Under the pieces are notes generated by a model. The model was not told where the DNA came from. It searched no databases and saw only the letters and a list, made by a program, of their open reading frames with translations. From Candidatus Latescibacterota bacterium (GTDB lineage: Bacteria > Latescibacterota > UBA2968 > GCA-2709665): a stretch of 5,893 nt of DNA. Below, piece after piece: positions 1 through 5,893 of this stretch. The stretch is from positions 1 through 5,893 of the forward strand of contig JASLMQ010000182.1 of NCBI GenBank assembly GCA_030746455.1. The letters run 5' to 3'. The position numbers and the translations under genes were made by a program. Each line of letters starts with the position of its first letter. Positions within the stretch are counted from its first letter, which is position 1.

Positions 1-1163
1 GACAGCGACGAGTAGTTCAGCGAGAGTCCCCCCAGCGCCCCCTGCCTGTGGAGGACCATGGCAATGGTCTGGCCGATCAGGTAGCCAAGGGTTGCGCCGA
101 TGGTGGCGAACACGGCCGCCTCTGCGAGGAAGAGCGCCGCGATATGGCTCGGCGCAAGCCCAACGGATGAGTAGATCCCGATCTCCCGGAATCGCTCATA
201 GACCGCGCCCATCATGGTGTTCAGCACGATCAGCGCGGCGATCGCCAGAGGTATGACGAGGTTCGAAACTCCCGACATGGTCGTCGAGCCGATGGAGCTG
301 TAGACCGTGACCCGGTCGCGGATCCCCACGAACATTGTGAGAGAGACACGGGCCATGAAGTCCTCGATCTGAGGCCTGATTTCATCCAGGGGATTGCCGT
401 GGGCATCTCGGAAGTCCGTAAGCGCAATCGACCGAAGGGTCCCTCCCATTTCCATCAGGAACTCATACGGGAGTACCATCGTGTTGCAGGCATCCATGTG
501 CGTTGCCGGTTCCACCGGCGAAGACGCCGAGAGCCTTGGGTCGTCGCTCAGGTTCCGTCGATCGCTGGTGATGGCCGTCTCCATCGTCGTATCGACCGGC
601 GTCATGCGTTCATCATCGATGTCCTTGAGTTGGTCGAACGCCTTCGAGTCGATGATGCCGATGACGGTCATTTCCACGCCGAGCATCCGGAGGCGCGCCC
701 GTCCCACATCCGCGATGTCAATCCCTACCAGGGCTGCCATCTCCTCGGGAAGGATTACGGCTTGCGTCTCGCCCTTGCGGAACCATCGGCCCGCCTTAAG
801 CAGTCCCTGGACGTCCATCACCTCGGTTTCTTCCGCCGCCAGACCCAGCAAGCTGTTGGCGAAGGACCATCTGCCCGTCTCCGATACCACGAAGTCGACG
901 TAGGCTCTCTCTCCTCTCGCCTGCGATATGTAGAATGCGCGCGGCACAACAGTCGCCGTATTGCCGAAGTGGCTCTTGACGTAGTCCAGTACAGACAGCT
1001 GCATGCCCCTCCAGTTCCGGTCCCGGATCATCCCTCCCTGGTAGGGCGGTCTGTTGTCGCGCGGAAGCTTGTAGAAGCTCAGCTGGGTCTGGATGGACGT
1101 GAACGAAAGGACAGTGAAGGTCAGAAGCGTCAGCGTGCCGGCGGTGAGACCCGTGCGAAGCGG
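1..1163 (-). other. FtsX/MacB-type ABC permease module (C-terminal part of the large gene, incomplete)
   Basis: Residues about 988-1374 begin with NLRKRPLRTGLTAGTLTLL, the typical N-terminal cytoplasmic segment and first helix of MacB/FtsX-like permeases. A periplasmic part of about 270 residues follows. It contains a strand-rich core (ILPEEMAALVGIDIAD, then LRMLGVEMTVIGIID, 1124-1159) and a polar, acidic stretch at about 1160-1212 that looks like an insertion. Then come the two FtsX helices, separated by the charged loop that contacts the ATPase in characterised family members. The last helix and the stop codon lie outside the window. Confidence 0.85.
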
Positions 1164-4124
1164 CCGCTTCCTCAGGTTGGAGATCCCAAGGGTGAAGGCG
1201 ACCATCGTCGCCGACATCCGGCCCACATCCTCCTGGTACACGCCTGTGGCCGCCCGCTTCATCTTCTTCACCTCGGCCGTGAACTTGGATACAACGATGC
1301 AGGTCGCGATGCCACCCAGCGCCAGGATCACGAAGGCCAGGAGGATGATGTAGGGCGAATCCGAAAGCCTGAAGGCGGGATGGACCTGATGCAGCACCAG
1401 GAACATCGCCAGGAAGATGGCCGAGAATCCCATAATCCGGTTCCGGATGTCCACCGAGCCCAGGAAGAGACGCTCGCAGAAGAACGAGAACGGCAGCAGC
1501 AGAATGAAGTAGAAGATGATCCCTCGCACCGTGTCATTTGCCGTCGCCTTCACCTCCGGGTACCCCCTCGCCTCCAGACCCCAGGCCTCTCTGGCGGCCG
1601 CGATGAAGCGATCGTAGGTCCGGGCCTCGAGGTGCTGCTTGGCCTCCAGCAGCGACTCGCGAGCCCTGCTGTGCAGCCGCGACAGTCGCTCGTTCGAAAC
1701 GCCGTACCGCGACAGCTGCTTCATCCGGACGTCATCCACGATCCACATATCCCGAGCGGCGCGGTATGAGGGCAGGCGCATGACCCCTCCGTCGGCCACA
1801 TAGCCTTTGCCTTCCGCAAGACCGAGGGCATCCCGGTCGACCCGCAGCGGATCCAGCGGATCGGTCAGCAGCTCCTCTGGGGCATTGATGAGAAGATACT
1901 TGATCCCGAAGAGCCCCGTGCTCATCAGGATCTTGATCCGCTCGTCCGGCGGCGCGAAGACCACGGCCGCCTGGGTGACCTGACCTTCCTTGCCGGCCTG
2001 GTCGACCAGGTATCGAAACCCGTATTCCTGGGGTTCGCTGTTGTCCTGCCCCAGCACCACCATATGGTCCAGGGCCGTCAGGTAGCTGGAGTCCACGATT
2101 TCGAACAGACTCAGGGACGCACACCGGAACAGCACGCCCATGATTTCGTTCTCCCACCAGCCGTAGCCCTGTTCCAGCGGGAACTTGCCGCTCTTGCCGT
2201 CCGGGCCCGCGCCCTCCCGCCCGAAGTCGGGGGCCGAAACGATCCGACCCTCCTGGTCGATCTCATAGGCCAGGATCTGGTTGGCCCACCGGTTCCTCAC
2301 GATGTCGAACACGAACCGTCCGGTCTGCTCCACCGCCTCGTTGGGTCCATACTTCGCCCCACGGGATGTGGCGCCTTCGTAGATGGGACCGTCCGTGGTC
2401 CGTGCGACCATCAGGGTTCGCACCCCGGCCAGGCTCACCGGTCCGGGCTGCTTGTAGGTGACCAGGGCGCCTGGGACAGGCACCTTTGGCAGCGCGAAGT
2501 CCACGTTCCGGTCGAACCAGAGGATGCGGCCCGACAGGCGGTGCCCCCGATCGGTCAGATGAAGCCGAGTTTCCTGGAAGAAGCCGGGGTCGTTGCCTGC
2601 CTTGATCATCAGCCCCGCCACGGACCGGGCCTGACCGGCCAGCCGGTCGTAGGCCACCGACTCCGGCAGATCCAGAGGTGTGTCCACTCGTGTCCTGCCG
2701 TCGTAGAGCGTTGCGAGCGTCAACGCCTCATAGCCCACGAACACGGCCGCCTCGCTGTCGAAGGCGAGGGGTACCGGCATGTACGATCGCCACGGCCGCT
2801 TCGCGGGAGCCACAACGTCGACGTACCGCTCCCCACCGGGGTACAAAGCGTCGGCATACGCACGCAGGCTGGTGGAGAACGGTTTGAGAACGTTCCGCAG
2901 GTACTTGTCGGTCGCATGCTTCGGGTTGTAGAACGTGCCCGTACCGAATCCCCCCACCCGGTTGCTGCGGCTCGAGAGGTCCAGCCCCACGAAAAGATCG
3001 AAATCGATCCTGTCGGCCTGCGGAATCCGCTTGCGGAAGGTGTCGCCCTTCCGAGCATGCCGGAAGAGGAAGTCGTTCACGCCCGCCAGACCCTCGAAAT
3101 GGCCTGATGTGGCCAGGAACAAGAACGAGGTCCGAGACCCGAAGGTCTTCAGGGTACGGATCACTTCCAGAAGGGCGGCAATGCCGGATGCGCTCTCGGC
3201 CCCCGGCGCAAGGGCCGGAACCACCGACATCGCATCGTAGTAGGCCTCCACCACGATCAGGCGATCTGCCCATCGTTGACCGTCGGATCCGGGAACGGGC
3301 TCGTCCGAACCGCGAAGGAAGCCGTAGACGTTTCGGGCCGTCACCGTATCCCAGTCCATCCGGGCGGCAAGACGAACCCGAGTTCGTCCCGATCGGGCGG
3401 CTTCGAGCAGTCGCTCCACGGGGGCTCTGTCGATCCAGAACCTCGGAACGTTCACGGGCACTTCCAGGAACTTCTCCTCCGCTTCACCCCGAGTCACGTT
3501 GCCGTCGTCGTAGAAAACGATCGCCCTGGCTCCGAGCGCACACGCGTTCAGGTAGTTCTGTCCGCAGCCGAAACCCATCAGCACGATGCTGCCATCCATC
3601 GGGCTATCGTTGAAATCCGCGAACTCACCCCACCCACCGTCGACCAGCTGCCCGTCCACGCCCTCGTGCGGCAGAGACGGAGTACGTACATCATTGGGCC
3701 ACAGACAGTGGACAGCGATCTCCTCTCCCGTGGCTTCCACCGTCAGGATCCCGCCTCGGTCGATGGGAACCGTCACGCCGAACGACTCTGAGGTGACATC
3801 CTGAAGTCCCAGTGCGTGAAACTGCCACCGGATGTACTCGTAAGCCGCGCGGTCTCCACCGTAGCCGACCACACGCGACGGCTCCGCGCACAGGGCGGAC
3901 ACGTGAGACCGCATCCGCTCCTCCGAAATCGAGTCGAGGACCCGCCGAATCTGTCGGTCCGACGCGGACAGGTCGCCGGCGACTCCGGCCGGTCGCGGCC
4001 GCTGTACCAGTCCCAGGCCGGTTCTCAGCTGCTGCGACACCTCTTCGGGGTCGAACAGGACAACCAGCGCGAGAAGCGCCAGAGCCAGAGAGACGAGGAG
4101 AGCCCTTCTGATCTGCAGAAACAT
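1..4124 (-). CDS. Giant membrane protein: PA + degenerate M28 peptidase-like ectodomain fused to FtsX/MacB-type ABC permease (3' end beyond window)
   Basis: My translation of the minus strand gives one uninterrupted frame of 1374 codons with no stop before the window edge, so the C-terminus is missing. The start is the ATG at 4124: an in-frame TAG lies nine bases upstream and an AGGA ribosome site precedes it. Visible layout: signal-anchor helix (about residues 8-24, preceded by RR); PA-like domain (about 155-255); M28-like fold (about 262-500); beta-rich region (about 520-800); helical stalk (about 800-866); three membrane helices (about 867-885, 897-914, 924-946); a basic cytoplasmic loop; then an FtsX-type permease. 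That permease has a helix at about 990-1012, a MacB-like periplasmic part at about 1013-1284, and helices at about 1286-1305 and 1328-1356. The loop ERFREIG at 1310-1316 is typical of the FtsX coupling loop. The final FtsX helix is expected outside the window. Such permeases work with a LolD/MacB-like ATPase, which is not visible here. The M28 active-site residues are mostly replaced, so peptidase activity is doubtful. Substrate is unknown. The permease assignment is firm; the domain borders are approximate. Confidence 0.88.
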   Translation of the reverse strand, partial: MFLQIRRALLVSLALALLALVVLFDPEEVSQQLRTGLGLVQRPRPAGVAGDLSASDRQIRRVLDSISEERMRSHVSALCAEPSRVVGYGGDRAAYEYIRWQFHALGLQDVTSESFGVTVPIDRGGILTVEATGEEIAVHCLWPNDVRTPSLPHEGVDGQLVDGGWGEFADFNDSPMDGSIVLMGFGCGQNYLNACALGARAIVFYDDGNVTRGEAEEKFLEVPVNVPRFWIDRAPVERLLEAARSGRTRVRLAARMDWDTVTARNVYGFLRGSDEPVPGSDGQRWADRLIVVEAYYDAMSVVPALAPGAESASGIAALLEVIRTLKTFGSRTSFLFLATSGHFEGLAGVNDFLFRHARKGDTFRKRIPQADRIDFDLFVGLDLSSRSNRVGGFGTGTFYNPKHATDKYLRNVLKPFSTSLRAYADALYPGGERYVDVVAPAKRPWRSYMPVPLAFDSEAAVFVGYEALTLATLYDGRTRVDTPLDLPESVAYDRLAGQARSVAGLMIKAGNDPGFFQETRLHLTDRGHRLSGRILWFDRNVDFALPKVPVPGALVTYKQPGPVSLAGVRTLMVARTTDGPIYEGATSRGAKYGPNEAVEQTGRFVFDIVRNRWANQILAYEIDQEGRIVSAPDFGREGAGPDGKSGKFPLEQGYGWWENEIMGVLFRCASLSLFEIVDSSYLTALDHMVVLGQDNSEPQEYGFRYLVDQAGKEGQVTQAAVVFAPPDERIKILMSTGLFGIKYLLINAPEELLTDPLDPLRVDRDALGLAEGKGYVADGGVMRLPSYRAARDMWIVDDVRMKQLSRYGVSNERLSRLHSRARESLLEAKQHLEARTYDRFIAAAREAWGLEARGYPEVKATANDTVRGIIFYFILLLPFSFFCERLFLGSVDIRNRIMGFSAIFLAMFLVLHQVHPAFRLSDSPYIILLAFVILALGGIATCIVVSKFTAEVKKMKRAATGVYQEDVGRMSATMVAFTLGISNLRKRPLRTGLTAGTLTLLTFTVLSFTSIQTQLSFYKLPRDNRPPYQGGMIRDRNWRGMQLSVLDYVKSHFGNTATVVPRAFYISQARGERAYVDFVVSETGRWSFANSLLGLAAEETEVMDVQGLLKAGRWFRKGETQAVILPEEMAALVGIDIADVGRARLRMLGVEMTVIGIIDSKAFDQLKDIDDERMTPVDTTMETAITSDRRNLSDDPRLSASSPVEPATHMDACNTMVLPYEFLMEMGGTLRSIALTDFRDAHGNPLDEIRPQIEDFMARVSLTMFVGIRDRVTVYSSIGSTTMSGVSNLVIPLAIAALIVLNTMMGAVYERFREIGIYSSVGLAPSHIAALFLAEAAVFATIGATLGYLIGQTIAMVLHRQGALGGLSLNYSSL
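1725..2567 (-). other. Beta-rich extracytoplasmic middle region, partly transthyretin/carboxypeptidase-regulatory-like
   Basis: Residues about 520-800 lie between the M28-like part and the helical stalk and have no clear catalytic motif. The first part (about 525-635) has the look of a carboxypeptidase-regulatory/TTR-like sandwich: GHRLSGRILWFD, then VPVPGALVTYK, then a GPIYEG turn and a later strand ending ILAYEIDQEGRIVSAPD. The second part (about 655-780) is a mixed alpha/beta stretch that I do not recognise. By the predicted topology the whole region lies outside the cytoplasmic membrane. It may be a spacer or a binding platform; no function can be assigned. Confidence 0.4.
2625..3341 (-). 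other. M28-like peptidase domain with lost metal site (within the large permease gene)
   Basis: Residues about 262-500 follow the order of M28 landmarks. These are a strand ending AYYD (294-297) where active enzymes have A-H-Y-D, PGAESASG (307-314) where they have a G-x-x-D-N-x-S-G type motif, and FLFLATSGHFEGL (334-346) where they have a strand followed by E-E-x-G-L. Next come VGLDLSS (379-385) in the place of the conserved Asp strand, and VDTPLD (480-485) in the place of the final His-T-P-x-D. On this alignment the five zinc ligands His/Asp/Glu/Asp/His read Tyr295/Glu310/Phe343/Asp382/Asp481 and the general-base Glu is His342. Only one ligand is kept unchanged. The fold call rests on motif order and spacing, by eye. 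Transferrin receptor and nicastrin are known non-catalytic relatives of this fold. Confidence 0.72.
3360..3662 (-). other. PA-like (protease-associated) domain within the large permease gene
   Basis: Residues about 155-255 carry the usual PA pattern: a G-x-L-V-D-G-G-W-G opening (158-166), a strand with DGSIVLMGFGCG (177-188), a short helix leading to the GARAIVFYDD strand (198-207), and then VPVNVPRFWID (222-232) followed by a helix ending in a leucine pair. PA domains sit beside M28 catalytic domains in many secreted aminopeptidases and usually act in substrate access or protein contact. Its position directly before the M28-like part supports both calls. Two cysteines (187 and 195) lie in the domain; whether they pair is not known. 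Confidence 0.62.
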
Positions 4125-4131
4125 CGACCTG

Positions 4132-4135
4132 TCCT
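4132..4135 (-). promoter_or_regulatory. Ribosome binding site of the large permease gene
   Basis: AGGA on the minus strand, seven bases before the ATG at 4124. It overlaps the in-frame TAG at 4134-4136, which rules out any start further upstream. Together these two signals fix the start codon. Confidence 0.7.
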
Positions 4136-4145
4136 ATGTGAGACG

Positions 4146-4190
4146 GCAGTCGCACCCTTGCTGCAGGGAGCTGTGGAGTCGTGCGGCTGC
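4146..4190. repeat. Imperfect inverted repeat in the spacer between the two genes
   Basis: The arms are GCAGTCGCAC (4146-4155) and GTGCGGCTGC (4181-4190). They pair over ten positions with one G-U wobble as plus-strand RNA, or one A-C mismatch as minus-strand RNA. The loop is 25 bases and contains a small nested CCCT/AGGG pair that shares the edge of the first arm. No T-run follows on the minus strand, so I do not call it a terminator. The 124-bp spacer otherwise shows no promoter that I can defend. Confidence 0.35.
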
Positions 4191-4248
4191 ATCGAGAACC
4201 GCGATACGTCGGCTCGGACAGCGACCTATCGGGATCGTGGCTTTCCCA

Positions 4249-5893
4249 TCACGTTTGGATCCACGGATGGATCATATGTCCCGCGCCCGGAAACAGGAAC
4301 ATATCCACCAGGAATGCCGCGGCGATCCCCAGGACATGGCCCGCGAGGAGGCCAAGGAAGAGCGGCTGCGCGCGCCGGTACAGGGTGATGCCGCCCACCT
4401 TCAGGATCAGCCACTTGCAGGCCCAGGCCAGAAACAGGGTCAGGGCGAAGTTGCGGACCAGGTCGGTCGCCATGATCGTGAATCCGACCGGGTGGAGGGG
4501 CCACCACGGGAGCCGGTACCTCAGGAGCATCAGCACCGCCATCACGGCGGCCCCGATCCAGAAGAAGCGGATCCGCTTCCAGTCGGTCACGAACGGGTCC
4601 TTGATCTTGCTCACGGTGTCCAGGATAGTGTGCACCGTCCACCGACTGCAGTTCTCGGCGCCCTGCGTGTAGCCCACGTACAGGGTCAGGAACGTCATGA
4701 AGCACGTCGTGACCAGAAACGCCAGCGCCACCGCCCCGAAGAGGCGCCTGCCCGAGTCACGGATCGACTCCGACGCCTTCGTGATATGTGCCATCCTTCC
4801 CAGGGAGCTCACACCCGAGTTGGTCAGGTAGGAGAACTGGAGCGCGACCAGGCTCGATGGGCTCACGCTCTTCGCGCCCAGGAGGTACACGGAGAAGGTC
4901 TGGGCCGTCATGGGCCCCGAGACGTAAAGCAACCCGGCTTCAGCAATGATCCGCGCCACGCCGATGTAGAGAATGAGCATCATCCCCACGAGGGGCAGCG
5001 CCAGCTGGTAGTCCATACCCGCCCGATTCAGCCACACGATCGTGAAGACCAGTCCGACCACCACGCCGAATACGGCGGTCCTGTACGAGACCAGCTCCCT
5101 ATCCTCGCCCTTCCCGGTCGCGGGACGCCAGGCCTGCTTCACAACATCCTTGAGATGTCGTCTGGCCATCCAGAGCCCGAAAAGCACGAACACGCAGAAG
5201 GCCCCCAGGCTCTGCCAGCTCGACGCGGCATCGTATGACCCCGCGCGGTCCCCCCGACGGCCGATGCTGTAGCCGAGGCGGTTGAACGTCCCGAACTCCA
5301 CCATGAAGGCGGCGAAGAAGAACCAGACGCTGAACAGGATCTCCAGATTGGCGAAATAGGAGAACGAGAAGGTGAAGGGATCCACATAGGTGAACATGCC
5401 GGGCGTGTCGCGTCCAAAGAACGAGAACAGTCGTCCCCTCACGGGGAGCTTGGGAAAGATCGGCGATATCCACGACAGCGAATTCCAGAAGATGTACACG
5501 AATGCAACGCTCCCCCCGATCCAGAAGAGCCTGCCGCGGGCGAACTCGGGCCACGGCCGATCGGATTCCCATCCCTCTGTCATCGCCAGTACGGGTTCGA
5601 GGATGGGAAAGCGCAGTCGCTCGTTCTCCACCCACTGCTTGCGCAGGATCACGGATATGCACATCGCCGAGAACGCCAGCACGCCAAACAGCAGAACCCA
5701 CCAGAGCATCGGCACCGCCCACACCCCCCAGGGGATCTCCCCGCCGGCAGGAACGCCTTTGAAGAAGAGGGTGATCGAGCCATCGACATCCGAAGGTGCG
5801 ATCCAGGATGGCATATGGGGATGCAGAAGCGTGGCCCACTGGTTCTCCGGCGTGGCGAAGTAGGTTGGCTTCACCAGGGAAGAGATCAGACCG
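4249..5893 (-). CDS. DUF6785/DUF6784-like polytopic membrane protein, OPT-transporter-like (5' end beyond window)
   Basis: At least 547 residues are visible, ending at a TGA at 4249-4251. The frame is open to the right edge. The GTG at 5874 is probably an internal valine, because the stretch after it (YFATPENQW, then a PSWI segment) normally sits in the middle of this family, after several N-terminal helices. Numbering from that GTG, about ten hydrophobic segments are seen, near 50-77, 114-134, 172-198, 221-238, 266-283, 289-312, 377-400, 436-452, 460-492 and 502-525. Family-like marks are the RKQWVENERLRFPILEP loop (78-94) and the C-terminal WWPLHPVGF (457-465), LILKVGGITLYRR (489-501) and PLFLGLLAGH (504-513). 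I recognise these from the DUF6785 and DUF6784 pair, which is distantly similar to oligopeptide (OPT) transporters. Substrate and mechanism are unknown. The following codirectional gene begins 124 bp downstream, so cotranscription is possible. No frameshift or internal stop is seen. Confidence 0.85.
   Translation of the reverse strand, partial: GLISSLVKPTYFATPENQWATLLHPHMPSWIAPSDVDGSITLFFKGVPAGGEIPWGVWAVPMLWWVLLFGVLAFSAMCISVILRKQWVENERLRFPILEPVLAMTEGWESDRPWPEFARGRLFWIGGSVAFVYIFWNSLSWISPIFPKLPVRGRLFSFFGRDTPGMFTYVDPFTFSFSYFANLEILFSVWFFFAAFMVEFGTFNRLGYSIGRRGDRAGSYDAASSWQSLGAFCVFVLFGLWMARRHLKDVVKQAWRPATGKGEDRELVSYRTAVFGVVVGLVFTIVWLNRAGMDYQLALPLVGMMLILYIGVARIIAEAGLLYVSGPMTAQTFSVYLLGAKSVSPSSLVALQFSYLTNSGVSSLGRMAHITKASESIRDSGRRLFGAVALAFLVTTCFMTFLTLYVGYTQGAENCSRWTVHTILDTVSKIKDPFVTDWKRIRFFWIGAAVMAVLMLLRYRLPWWPLHPVGFTIMATDLVRNFALTLFLAWACKWLILKVGGITLYRRAQPLFLGLLAGHVLGIAAAFLVDMFLFPGAGHMIHPWIQT

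Noticed and set aside
108..122. 15-base match GAACACGGCCGCCTC also found at 2739-2753
   Set aside because: Both copies encode the same short EAAVF peptide in different domains of the same protein. This is coincidental codon use, not a mobile or regulatory repeat.
399..1769. 456-codon open frame on the plus strand
   Set aside because: It is antisense to the permease gene. The product is rich in R, H, Q, P and E, with no domain, signal or membrane pattern, whereas the minus-strand product shows clear FtsX helices over the same bases. Long antisense frames are expected in GC-rich coding DNA.
2064..3107. 347-codon open frame on the plus strand
   Set aside because: It is antisense to the M28-like and middle regions; the composition is biased and there is no recognisable motif.
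3691..4155. 154-codon minus-strand frame starting upstream of the permease ATG
   Set aside because: It is shifted relative to the long frame, rich in R, G and A, and lacks the signal-anchor and PA patterns. The ribosome site and in-frame stop fit the ATG at 4124 in the other frame.
4125..4248. Possible intrinsic terminator between the genes
   Set aside because: The inverted repeat has a 25-base loop and a mismatch on the transcribed strand, and no T-run follows.
4138..5238. 366-codon open frame on the plus strand across the spacer
   Set aside because: It is antisense to the DUF6785/DUF6784-like gene; the product is very rich in H, Q, R, E and P, typical of the reverse complement of a GC-rich membrane protein gene.
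5874..5876. GTG at 5874 as the start of the DUF6785/DUF6784-like gene
   Set aside because: The frame stays open upstream to the window edge, no clear ribosome site precedes the GTG, and the family normally has several more helices before this point. It is more likely an internal valine.

Overview
The window is GC-rich bacterial DNA with strong G/C preference at third codon positions. Both genes I can support lie on the minus strand and both run off the window. The right edge holds the 3' part of a polytopic membrane protein that resembles the DUF6785/DUF6784 family (OPT-transporter-like, function unknown). After a 124-bp spacer comes one very long reading frame. It starts at an ATG at 4124 and stays open for 1374 codons to the left edge. 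Coding density is high and there is no RNA gene, CRISPR array, insertion sequence or attachment site that I can see.

The long gene encodes a mosaic protein. In order it has an N-terminal signal-anchor helix, a PA-like domain, an M28 aminopeptidase-like fold, a beta-rich region with a transthyretin/carboxypeptidase-regulatory-like stretch, a helical stalk, three transmembrane helices, and a MacB/FtsX-type ABC permease module that is cut by the window edge. The predicted topology is consistent: two large extracytoplasmic regions and positively charged cytoplasmic loops. The M28-like part has lost most of the metal-binding and catalytic residues of active M28 peptidases, so it looks like a pseudo-peptidase or binding domain rather than a working enzyme.

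The two genes are codirectional and may be cotranscribed. An FtsX-type permease needs a partner ATPase (LolD/MacB-like), and none is visible. If it is adjacent, it lies beyond one of the window edges. From memory, the DUF6785/DUF6784 family is most common in Planctomycetota, Verrucomicrobiota, Armatimonadota, Poribacteria and Latescibacterota-like lineages. Together with the giant fused ABC permease this suggests an environmental bacterium of that kind, but the assignment is weak.

The most interesting element is the large fusion of a degenerate M28 ectodomain to an FtsX permease, next to an OPT-like membrane protein. A role in recognising peptides or the cell envelope and passing the signal or substrate to an ABC exporter/mechanotransmission module is plausible, but it is inference only.
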